Shown: positions 37,912 to 48,500 of the stretch, piece after piece | Position numbering within the stretch: position 1 is the stretch's first letter | Layout: every line of letters begins with the position of its first letter | NCBI RefSeq assembly: GCF_020085105.1 | Contig: NC_058051.1 | Location: 25,267,455-25,331,454 of the forward strand | Reading direction: 5' to 3' | Source of the DNA: Siniperca chuatsi | Lineage: Eukaryota; Chordata; Actinopteri; Centrarchiformes; Sinipercidae | Length of the DNA: 64,000 nucleotides | Position numbers and translations under genes: made by a program | Notes under the pieces: generated by a model | What the model saw: the letters and a program-made list of their open reading frames with translations, nothing else | Database searches by the model: none | What the model was told of the DNA's origin: nothing

Positions 37912-38430
37912 AGAGATATGGAGAGAGAAAGAGAGGTTTAGAGAAAGAGAGGTTTAGAGAGAGAGAGATGAGAGGGAGAGAGAGGTTTAGAGAGAGAGAG
38001 AGGTTTAGAGAGAGAGAGATGGGGAGAGAGAGAGATGGAGAGAGAGGTTTAGAGAGAGAGAGAGAGATGGAGAGAGAGAGATGGAGAGAGATGGAGAGAG
38101 AGGTTTAGAGAGAGAGAGATGGAGAGAGGGAGAGAGAGAGATGGAGAGAGAGGTTTAGAGAGAGAGAGAGATGGAGAGAGAGAGATGGAGAGAGATGGAG
38201 AGAGGGGTTTAGAGAGAGAGAGATGGAGAGAGGGAGAGAGAGAGATGGAGAGAGAGACGGAGAGAGATGGAGAGAGAGGTGTAGAGAGAGAGAGAGATGG
38301 AGAGAGAGAGATGGAGAGAGATGGAGAGAGAGGTTTAGAGAGAGAGAGATGGAGAGAGGGAGAGAGAGAGATGGAGAGAGAGACGGAGAGAGATGGAGAG
38401 AGAGGTTTAGAGAGAGAGAGAGATGGAGAG
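37835..38430. repeat. GA-rich minisatellite (purine strand +)
   Basis: About 600 bases made of gagaga runs punctuated by 'gatggagaga' and 'gaggtttagaga'. There are higher-order copies: a block with atggagagagggagagagag recurs at about 38120, 38223 and 38350. The + strand is almost pure purine. The overlapping long ORFs on both strands are repeat artefacts. Confidence 0.95.
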
Positions 38431-38569
38431 GTTTTGGGGAGGCACAATGCAAATATCACCTAGAATTTTTAAAATAGTAATAATGTAATGGTAGTGGTGA
38501 CATTAATGTTAATAAATTAATAATAATAGGAATGACAGCTATAGGAAAAATAATGACAGTGTTAGTAAC

Positions 38570-38860
38570 ATTAGCAGATGTCGAGCAGGAACACGGGGGC
38601 AGCAGGTGGCCCACAACCTCAGATCCAGACTCTGCAGCTCCGGAGGCAGAAATACCTGCTGAAAGCGACAGAAGGAGAGAGGAGAGAGACGAGAAAGCAC
38701 AGAAGTACGGGACAGAGAAGATGTTGAGTTAGTAACATGCAGTAATGGGATAAAAATGCATACAGAGGGAGAGGAGGAGAGAGGAGCTCAGTGCATCATG
38801 GGAAGTCTCCCGGCAGTTTAGGCCTATAGCAGCATAACTAAGGGATGGTTCAGGGCTCAC
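38570..38860 (+). repeat. Fish dispersed repeat, right part
   Basis: Holds 'gatgtcgagcaggaacacgg', 'gtaacatgcagtaatggg', 'agtgcatcatgggaagtctc' and 'agggatggttcagggctcac', which I recognise as the inner part of the same abundant fish repeat that starts at 37738. The minisatellite is probably an expansion inside it. Confidence 0.5.
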
Positions 38861-39742
38861 CCAAAACAGCCCATATGTGTTGTGGTTCATATTATATCAT
38901 AGTATTTTTTTTTACTGCGATTGTTCCTTCCACTGAAAACAAACATGAGAAATAATTCCTCACTAAGGAAAGTTCAGAAGTCACCTGCACTGACAACTCC
39001 TCTTTTCTTTGAACAAATTTCCAAAACAACATCCAGACAAATCTGAGATAACGAGGAAGCTGTGCTTTCCTAAAAGATTCCTGCTGTTCTTCGGAGATCC
39101 ACAACTTCCTGCATACTTCCTCCCAGTCTGTGCGTCTAGCTCTATCATAGCAGATGTGCTCACGCTCTCACACTCTGATGATGTAATGTTAAACCAGTAG
39201 TAATTCAAAGCAAAATAGGAAGGTGTCAGGTTTAAAGGGGAAGAGGAAGTAGCAGTGAGCTCAGTGTAAAGGTACTGGATTGCTCAACAAGGAAGTTTGT
39301 TCTGAGTGACTTAATATCCAGAATTCATTCAACCTCCCTCATCATGTCCCGCCCACAGTAGTCCTTTTTTTGAAGGTAAAAACTCCAAAGTTTACTGTTT
39401 ACATCTGTCATGGCCCTCACAGCAAAAGAGGAAATTATTTATTTAGCACTTAGCTAAAAACTGACTTTCTAATATGTGTTACAAGAAAGGTAAGAGAATA
39501 ATATGATCAAATAAATGCATATAAACAAGGAACAACACAGCATTGAAAGTACAAGATATTAAAGAGGAGCACTTCATTTGGCATTGCCAAAGCATGAATG
39601 AAATAAAAACATAAACAGAAGAAATGTGCTATTAAAATAAATACAGATAAGTAAGATAATAATAATAAAAATTGTAGACTTGCAGTTAAAATATACAAAG
39701 TAAAAACTACATAAACATTGCAACATTTGATTTTTTAATGAA

Positions 39743-39743
<1 letters not shown>

Positions 39744-39781
<38 letters not shown>

Positions 39782-39782
39782 A
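39744..39782. repeat. (TG)n microsatellite at a LINE 3' end
   Basis: Tg/tgta repeats directly next to the predicted 3' end of the minus-strand LINE remnant, so it may have grown from the LINE's own tail. Confidence 0.85.
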
Positions 39783-39784
39783 GG

Positions 39785-41022
39785 TCATTCACTGTCCCTC
39801 AGGCTGTGGCATGTTGATATATATTGGGCAGCAAGATGTGCCCTGTCTCCTTCTCCTAGGAGTATTTTTAATTTTGAGAGGAAATTTGAGATAAAAGAGT
39901 TGAACCTGTTAAATGTTTCATATTTTATTGAATGTTTTACGTTGTAGGAAGTGCATCTCTGTATCAACCTCACCTGTCGAACAGTGACAACATGTTCTGT
40001 TTTCTTTTGGTTGCCAGGATTTTTTGGGTCTTCCTGTTTCGATTGCCAGTTTGTGGTCACTGAGCCTGCACTTGGTTACGATCTGTCTCAGCTTTCTATC
40101 TCTGACAGTAGAGAGATATTCTGTCTTTTCTGGGCTCAGCTCTTGGGTTTTGGAGGGCTTTGGACTGGAGGGTGTCTAGGGGGCTGGATTTAAGGGGATT
40201 AAAACATTTGAGCGCGTTAATTATCAGTGGGTATCTGCCTAATTCTGCTCTACATGCATTTGTTGGTGTTTTTATGTGGGAAATTATAGAATTTTCTCTT
40301 AATTGCATTTAGAGCTCTTTGAGCTTTTTCTTTTAGTGCATTCACTGCCATGTTGAAACTCCCTGATGCTGTTATGGTTATACCAAGGCAGGTATAACTC
40401 ATACTGTGTTCTCCTGACATCTGGGGCATTTTTGAAAAATCATGACATCAGCAGCACACTGTACAGCAAGTTCATTTATATACACATTAAATAAAGTTGT
40501 GCTTAAGTTGCAGCCCTGACGAACACCTCTTCTCTGGGTGGAGGATTCACTTTGTCTCCAATTTTTACAGCATGTCTATTTTCCAAATACATTGATTTAA
40601 CCAGCTCATACATTTTGTCCTCTATAACACAATGTAAAAGTCTGTAATAGAGCCCTTCATGCCAAATAGAGTCGAAAGCTTTCTGGAAATCAATAAAACA
40701 AGTGAACATCTTACCATTTTTTGCTTGGTGTACATGTTTGTTAATTGAAATGTGAAAGGTGTATACATGGTCGGTGGTGCGGTGTTTTGGGAGGAAGCCA
40801 ACTTGATTTTTACTCAAGATGGAGCTCTTCAAGGAAATCTAGTATTCTTTTATTTAGGATACTACAGAAAAGTTTACCTAGACAACTGCTGACACAGATG
40901 CAACAGTAGTTAAAAGCGTCTGATTTGTCCCCATTCTTATGAATGGGGGAAATGAGCCCTTTGCACCAGATGTCGGGACAGCATCCTGACTGTAATACGG
41001 TATTGAACAACTTCAACACTGC

Positions 41023-41025
<3 letters not shown>
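39785..41025 (-). pseudogene. Decayed non-LTR retrotransposon (LINE) reverse-transcriptase ORF
   Basis: Pieces in shifting frames on the - strand follow the order of a LINE ORF2 protein. 41019-40810 has GLISPIHKNGDKSDAFNY and SCLGKLFCSILNKRILD. 40832-40503 has QVGFLPKHRTTDHVYTF and the RT motif-A region FIDFQKAFDSIWH. About 40510-40430 reads GCNLSTTLFNVYINELA in another frame. 40308-40096 has TPTNACRAELGRYPLIIN. 40060-39785 ends LLGEGDRAHLAAQYISTCH. The YADD-containing segment is missing, there are frameshifts and stops, and the copy cannot be active. I cannot assign the clade with certainty. Confidence 0.8.

Positions 41026-41028
<3 letters not shown>

Positions 41029-41060
<32 letters not shown>
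41029..41060. repeat. (CT)n microsatellite
   Basis: Uninterrupted TC repeats followed by ctatccaataaaggcaaaaa, the same tail as at 48528-48560 ('tatcaaataaaggcaaaa'). It is probably the 3' tail of another short retroelement abutting the LINE remnant. Confidence 0.8.
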
Positions 41061-41063
<3 letters not shown>

Positions 41064-41769
41064 AATAAAGGCAAAAAATGCCAGAAAAAATAATCTTTAA
41101 AAAAAGAGCAATATCAAAGTAAGTATATATGTGAGGCCGTAATGCACAGTGTAAAGAAAAGAATTTTGATAAAAAGTTGAGGTCCTACATTTGTTTTTGA
41201 TCTATAGCGGCCGTGGTGAAGTAAATTCAGTAATTAACCAGAGGGTAATGTCAGAATAAAGATCTTTGCCAACCTATATGAGATTGTTATGTTGTGAGCA
41301 TGAAAAGCGATGTGCATGGCAGTATTATAGCTTGTTTGTATGAGGATGATACAAGCAGGAAGGTCATCATGTTAAAGTTAAGTCACTTGTGACATTTTAT
41401 GACATCATATTTAGTGTTGCGTTGCATGAACACATTTTTTTTATTTCTACGTCATTTAGACATGAACTTATTACAGTATGAAATTTGTGTACAGTTCAAA
41501 CATCATCAGTGTTTTCATCAGTGCAAAGTAGCGCTAAACACAAGCTGAGGCTAATGGGAATGGCATTCATTTTGAATAGATTTGGTCATAAATGAAAGTA
41601 TTGGACAATTTGACATTTTGACTTGATGATGGCACAAGATGAAAAGTCAGGGGTCACTTAAGTCATTAGGATTCATCCTCTAGGAATCATGTTTGACTTA
41701 AAAGTTGAGCTTGAAAGTTCATTCTTGACCTTAGAAACAGCAGCTGACAAAACAATCTCAACTCAAGGT

Positions 41770-42017
41770 CCATAAATATGTACATATAAATATAAAAATG
41801 TCCATATGACTGACTCAGCAAGCTGAAGTTCCTCAGGATGTCCCACACATGGTTTGTGTGTAATGTGAATTTTACATCACTTTCTTATTTAATTTCTCTG
41901 CACACTGCTCATGGTGAGCTGCTGTAACAAAAGAGTTTCCCGTCGGGATCAATAAAGTATTTCTGATTCTGATTATGATGCAACACGGAAAGAATCGGCT
42001 CAATGTGCCGGTAACAG
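41770..42017 (+). repeat. Duplicated segment, copy 1, with inserted LINE tail
   Basis: Matches 42722-42912 block by block (cataaatatgtacatataaa; ttcctcaggatgtcccacac; ccggtaacagc). It carries an extra 67 bases at 41914-41980. Confidence 0.75.
41914..41980 (+). mobile_element. Very short 5'-truncated LINE 3' tail
   Basis: Contains gggatcaataaagtatttct followed by gattctgatt, the 3' tail with TCTGAT repeats that is typical of fish L2/Rex1-like LINEs. The homologous place in copy 2 reads ctgctcatgcaaca without it. An ATG repeat at the junctions could be a short target duplication. Confidence 0.7.
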
Positions 42018-42721
42018 CTTGTTTGTTTTTGTTTTAATTCCCCACACATTAGTCATTTGCCACACCTAAGATATTCCTCCATGCTATGTTACCCTTACCG
42101 TATCTCAAAATTCAATATAATTTCCCACTGTTTCCTGCATGAGTAACTACTGTTTAGTCTGAGAAATTTGAGCTGCTGCTGCAGCGTAATCAAAGGAGCC
42201 TGTAGACTTTCACTGTATTTCAACTTTTACACCTTTTGTACTTTGTACTAAAGGCCAATAGAGCAACCAACATCATTTTGTTTGTGAGCTCCACAATAAT
42301 GATCCACACAGCAACATTGTGGCACCATACTCTTTCTCTATTTACTATGAAGTGTGATGTTGAAGTGTAGATTGCTTTGATTTGTTGATTTGAGGCACTC
42401 GGGTTGAATAGTTGGTGCCAGAGGTTTTCTGATGCACAAATATAACATTCATGCTAGGGAGCAGGTGTTGACAGTATTCAGTGAAAGCAATCCCTTTAAC
42501 GTCTCAGTTTCTATTAGGCCATTTTATGCAATGTTACAAATCAATGCGCAGTTCTGCTTTATGGCGATACTGGCTTTATAGGATTGTTGCGTCATTGTGA
42601 TGAAGTTTCTTGATTTGGCAGCAAACAATCTTAATTCAGGGCCCACTTGCACGTTTGTTCTGGAGCTTTTGACCGCATGACACAATCCTCATCAGCAGAC
42701 TGAGTTTGATCAGTGGCCATG

Positions 42722-42912
42722 CCATAAATACGTACATATAAATATAAAATGTCCATATAAAAATATGTTTCAATAAATTACTGACTCAGCAAGCCAAAGT
42801 TCCTCAGGATGTCCCACACATGTAATGTGAATTTTACATCACTTCCTTATTTAATATCTTTACACACTGCTCATGCAACAGGGAAGCAATCTGCACAGTG
42901 CACCGGTAACAG
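42722..42912 (+). repeat. Duplicated segment, copy 2, empty site
   Basis: Homologous to 41770-42017 at a distance of about 950 bases in the same orientation. It has small private changes, such as 'aaaatatgtttcaataaatt' near 42760-42780. Confidence 0.75.
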
Positions 42913-43415
42913 CCTTCATCTTATTTTATAAAATGAAATGATGATGTGTTTTGTAAATAAAATCTGCAAAAACTGCAAAGTAAGGAGTATCTACAAATGT
43001 CAAACCAATGTAGTGTACAATAATTGCTTCTGAGATGTAGTGGAGCAGAGGCATGACCAGATTAACCTGTTAGGGGACCCTGGGGCAAAAACATGCTCTT
43101 ACTGACACCACCTACTGCTCTCTATGCAGTGTATGTAGGTCGAGTGCAACCAGTGCTCCTATGCTGGAATGATTCTGGTAATTTCATCAAACACAACTTT
43201 ATTTAGGAATATGCACTTCATGAGCACAATATAAACTAAAATATTGATGCTCCTTAAACTAGATTTTGACACGGGTCTCTCTACAACACAAAAATGCAGG
43301 ATTCACTTTAGTGGATATCATATTTTAGTGGTGCAAATATAATGTATAAAGTGGCATTAAATGGAAATACTCAAGTAAAACACAAGAACCTCGAAACTGT
43401 ACTGAAGTACAGTAC

Positions 43416-43944
43416 TTAAAGGATAAGGCTGGCTTCATTCTATATTTTTCTTAATGCCAATAAATCCGATTAAAAGACCAAAACCAACAACATCTTAAGT
43501 GTGTCTTTCAATATTTTACAACTTCCCCAGCCTGTCTGATTCCTGCTGAAGACGTAAATCTTCAAAAATTTCTCACAGATTTATAGTTTCACTACAGTAC
43601 TGTAATTTCCTAAAACAGCTGCGTATTGTTTAGCAAACGTTAACGGTAAATAGATTTAATAGGGGCTATTTTCACATGTAGATTTGGTTCTTTAGCGGGT
43701 ATTTACAGCAGCAGGACAGTGTATGTGAGATGGACTCAAAATCAACAACAGTGGCCATGTTCACTGTAATAAAGGAACATGTCACCCAATACAACATAAT
43801 GGTTCATTGATGTATTTTTAATAGTTTCTGGACAACAATGAAGCTCTGTGGCACAGAGGGAAGCTACATCAGGTTTTCTGCTGACACAGACAATATTACA
43901 AAATGACACAAAAACTACAGAATATCACCAGCCTTGTCCTTTAA
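43416..43944. mobile_element. MITE family 'ttaaaggataaggctgg', copy 2, best preserved
   Basis: Left end ttaaaggataaggctggc, right end ccagccttgtcctttaa: inverted repeats of 17 bases with one mismatch. The flanks agtact on both sides extend the symmetry. Related copies: 30679-31252 and a truncated one at 57420-57765. Confidence 0.8.
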
Positions 43945-44479
43945 GTACTTTCCCTGGTATCAAACCACTTTTTTTACCAGCCACTACATGCCAAGCAGCT
44001 TGACGACCTTTAGTTCTGTTGACATATTGTTATTTTTGTGGTGCATTTTGTGCGTCATAAACGTTTAAAATGAAATTTCTTCAAATTTCTACAAGAAAAA
44101 AATGATTTGGTTGTCATTTGTCTTTATAGATGCATTAATAACCTACCTACCACCTACATTTAATAGCATTTAAGATTTAAACTCCACCTGAGGAGCAAAT
44201 CTAACTGGTGCAAACAAGCTGAAAGCACGGTGAGAGCAGTAACGTTGGGCTGGAGAGTGAAACCACAAAAGCATCCCTATGCATCCTGTTATTGTGCTGA
44301 CATTTAATAGTTACATGGGAATTAAAAGAGGACATTACACTATTGCTGACATGCACTGGGGGGATCCAGGGAATTTCTTGGAGAACAACTGGTCTTTGCT
44401 AAAACTTAAGCAGTTTCTCTCACAACTCACCTGTTTACCTGCCTTTGAAATCAGCACAGGAGGACACAGACTGGAGTTT

Positions 44480-44576
44480 TGACAGATGCCCGCCGCAGCA
44501 GAGGAATCAGCCCTAACGAAGGCGGGGTTAAAGAAAAAACAAGGAATTTCCTGGTGAGCTACGACAACACAGGAAG
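44480..44576 (+). other. ormdl2: Probable non-coding first exon of ormdl2
   Basis: A relatively GC-rich stretch (gcccgccgcagcagagg ... gaaggcggggtt) ends with AGGAAG|GTAAAG, a fair donor, about 970 bases upstream of the coding start exon. There is no coding capacity. The transcription start is not determined. Confidence 0.4.
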
Positions 44577-45077
44577 GTAAAGTTTGCTCCGTTGAAATGT
44601 ACGTTAAAGTTTTAAACCTCGATGGGCGAGGTTAATTTATCACAATTAAACAGAAGCTTTTAACCTTCAGCCTAACTGGTAGTCTGCAACCGTAACTTTG
44701 AACTTCGTTAGCACGTTAACCTGTAGGTAGCAGCTCAACTGTTAGCTAGCTGGCGATCGTTGTTATCTAACGTCAACTGTCAAGCTCAAGATAAAAGATA
44801 TCGGCATTGTGTGAACAGTTGCTGTCATGTTCTCATTGAATATTTCGCAATTGAACGTTATTGCTACTTTATCATAGTTTTTTTTTTTTTATAGCTCCGG
44901 CTAGTGTCTGAATGTTGGGGCTAGTTATGCAACGTTAGCTAAGTGATGTAAGTTAGGGGAGTCCTGTGAGAGGAAGCGCATGTTTAGTCACCCAGAACAA
45001 TTCAGTCGGGCGGAGTCTATTCTTCAGTGTTGTTATAAAGATGCGATTTTTTCCCCCTTCCGATTAATCGTTTACAA

Positions 45078-45296
45078 CAGTGGTTCTCAAAGTGCCCCCC
45101 CTCCCCCCCCAGGGGTCCTTGACGGGGATCCACAGCAAAAAGAGGAAAATCGTTTATTTTCACTGTAATTTCACAAAATTCAATGACATAATGTATGACT
45201 AGTATGGTCATGGGTTTCATACATTTTTTGTAAAAAAAAACCCATCAAAAAGCAAAAATCCTATCAGATGGTACCTGAAAATTTTGAGAACCACCG
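45078..45296. mobile_element. hAT MITE with near-perfect 8-bp target duplication
   Basis: The ends are cagtggttctcaaa and ttttgagaaccaccg (inverted, 1-2 mismatches). Flanks are gtttacaa (45070-45077) and gtttacac (45297-45304), an 8-bp duplication with one mismatch, as expected for hAT. It contains a C-run (cccccccctcccccccc type) near 45096-45112. Located in ormdl2 intron 1. Confidence 0.8.
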
Positions 45297-45549
45297 GTTT
45301 ACACTGTTAAAAGGTCCCAGAGCGCAAAGTGATGTCTTCAAATTGCTTGTTTTGTTTGACCAACTGCAATTTTACCACATGTCTAAGGTTTTCAAACTCC
45401 CAGATTCAGCCTGCTTGCTAATATCGTGTTTGAGAAGTTGGATATCTTGAGTCACAGGGGATTAAAAGGTCTGTGGGTGCCTCTTGAATAAACAGACCCT
45501 TGTTTTCAGCATCCTGAACTCTTATGTTTTGTCTCTCTCTGTGTTCAAG

Positions 45550-48500
45550 ATGAATGTGGGCGTAGCTCACAGCGAGGTGAACCCCAACACGAGGGTGATG
45601 AACAGCAGAGGAATATGGCTCACCTACCTGCTGCTGACCGTCGTGTTGCACATCGTCCTGCTCAGCATTCCTTTCTTCACTGTGCCGCTCGTCTGGACCC
45701 TTACAAATGTCATCCATAACCTGGTCAGTTCAAATTATGTTCAAACCCAAGCAACTGGACTAAACAGAAACTGCCACAGCTAGTGAAGTGCATTTTTTCT
45801 CACAACTCCAGCAATTAGAGTTGTCAGGTTTTTGATTTGTATGAAATATATAGCAATTATATAGCATTTATTACATATATGAAACATATAGCATTTATTT
45901 TTAGGGGTGGGCAATACAATATTTACCATGCAACCATACCAACAGAGATTTTGCCATACTGTGGTATTTATCCTCTATAATATCTCTGGGTGTATTAGAC
46001 CATTGTGTGCAATGTTAAAAAGCAATGAGCAGGACTGCCATATGTTAAAGGAATAGTTCAACATTTTGGGAAATATGCTTATTCGCTGTTTTCCAAGAGT
46101 TGGATGACAAGATACACTTTCACATCTGTCTGTTCAATATAAAGTTACATCAAAAGTAACACCATGATTTTTTTGTTTTTGGCTATCCTGCCTTCATCAG
46201 GGTGGCGTCTGAGGCTGTTTCCAGTTTCCTCAGACATCTAACTGATGTGGTGTGATGCAGCGTGTTTTAATTTTGATGGTTCTCAAAGTAAGAAATTGAA
46301 ATATGAAGCCACAGGCAGAAGATGCTTAGCTTAGCTTAGCTTAGCTTAGCACAATGACAGGAAACGGCTAGCCTTGATCTGTTCAAAGAAATCCGCCTAC
46401 CAGCACCTCTAAAGCATGTTAATTAACACATTATATCTTATTTGTTTAATCTGTACAAGACCCGAAGTGTAAAAACAATAAGTTGCGGTTTTACGTACAG
46501 GAGCAGCAACTTCCTGGAGTACTTTAGTTTAAGAGGGGCTGGTAGGCTGATTTTTTATTTATTTATTTTTTTACCTATGGACAAAGCCAGGCGAACCGTC
46601 TCCTGAGTCCAGCGCCATATTTAATGGACAGATATGACAGTGGTATTGATCTTCTCAACTTTCAGCAAGAAAGCAAACTGGCATATTTCCCAAATGTCAA
46701 ACTATTCCTTTAATTTCAAATTTTTATATGATTTTTACATCAATGTGATTTGTCAGGTAACTGCGGTTAGTTATTGGTTTACAGTCTAATAATGCGTGTT
46801 TGTATTGATTACTAATGGTGGCTGATCAGGTTAATTATCAGCTAATTAACTACTTTCCTAATTAAACATGATGTGCTTGATGGTGTTATTAATGACTCCC
46901 GATGAAACTTGAAAGCTCAGCATTCTCGTTGCCCTTTAGCTTCCCTTTTTATAAGTCACATTAACATTTATCACCCATTTATTAATTTATTCACCTCTGT
47001 ATGACTAGACAGCATTTTGTGGAAAAGTCAAACATTCAGTGTACAGTTTTAATAAAGTCCGTCAGACTCCTGATTGTTGATTGTATACTGTTTTGTCTTC
47101 ATGCAATGTAATTATCACTTATTATTATTGCACCAGTTGTTTTGGTGCCCTACATTTTGGCCGTGATGTCCCAATAAATTTGTATTTATTAAAGGCCAAA
47201 GTGGCCTTGCACTAAAAATGACTTAATTCCAGGCCTGTGCTCTGTTCTTTGGTTTAATCGTCAAAATTTGAAAACTATTTGAATTGCTGTATTGCAATAG
47301 CTGCGTCTATAAATGATTATGTGGCAGAGTTTGGTAAATATGCTTCTCCTCAAGACAGCTAATGATCCAGCTGTACACCTGAAACTTCAGGGGATTACTT
47401 CTTTTAAAAAAGTATAAACTGGAGGGAAACTTATCTGTCTTTGTGGCTAATAGTAGTTGTGTATCTCTTCTTTGTCCTCTGCAGGTGATGTACCTGTTTC
47501 TACACACAGTGAAGGGCACTCCCTTTGAGACACCAGACCAAGGCAAAGCTCGTCTGCTCACACACTGGGAACAGATGGACTACGGTGTCCAGTTCACATC
47601 TTCGCGCAAATTCCTCACTATCTCACCAATTGTTCTGTAAGTATGTTTGCAGCTTATATTGAAAAGTCATCTGCAGTGCTGGACAGTTTGCAGGTTTTCT
47701 TTCATTAGGATGGCTAGTTGGAATGGGTCCATTTATGACTCACTGGTTCAAACTGGGAATCTTCTGGCCTTCTCTTTAGACCATCTGAGAACAATTTTAG
47801 GAAAATTGACCTGTCAAGCTTTCCGTTCTCACATGGCTCGTATGCAGTTTATAAATATAACGGTGGCAGATTTACCACTAGAAACTTTTAGTCATTTTTA
47901 AAACATGATTTCAGACAGTGGTAGACAAAAGTCAGCTTCTCATTTCTGGCCAGCCTCTTTGATTTTGTCGGCTGAAACGACAACTGCCGCTAGCATATTT
48001 TATAAGCTGTAGCTAGCTAGCTAATTAAGCTAACGTTAGCTTCATGACTTGGTTGAAAATGCTGTCTCTGGCTGACTGTTTAAAGTTGCCAGCTGACTCA
48101 TTTTAAAACAAGAATCCTTTAAAGGGGTCTTAAATATGCACTTGATGGCTACATATGTGATATTGTGCTAATGCTGAATGTCCACGGAAAAATGTCAGCA
48201 TCCTCACCAGTTGAAGACATTTAACTAAATAAGCTAAAGAAGATTTTTAGCCATGCTTGCGTTGTGGCTCAACGAATGGCAGTGTCGGTTCATACACCTT
48301 TTGGTCCTGACTGAAATATCTCAACAACTATTGGATCGATTGACATGAAATTTTGTACAGACATTTACAGTCCCCAGAGGATAAATCCTATTGACTTTGG
48401 TGATCCCCTGACTTTTCCTCTAGCACCACCATGAGGTTGAAATTTGTGGTTCTGAGTGAAATATCTGGACAACTATTGGCCCGCGGCCCTTTGCTGCACG

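Noticed and set aside
37835..38430. Regular repeats that might suggest a CRISPR array
   Set aside because: Tandem GA units without unique spacers, in a vertebrate genome; a minisatellite.
38049..38463. Long ORFs on both strands rich in Ser/Leu/Pro or Glu/Arg/Met
   Set aside because: They are translations of the GA minisatellite; several frames are open at once only because the repeat has no stop codons.
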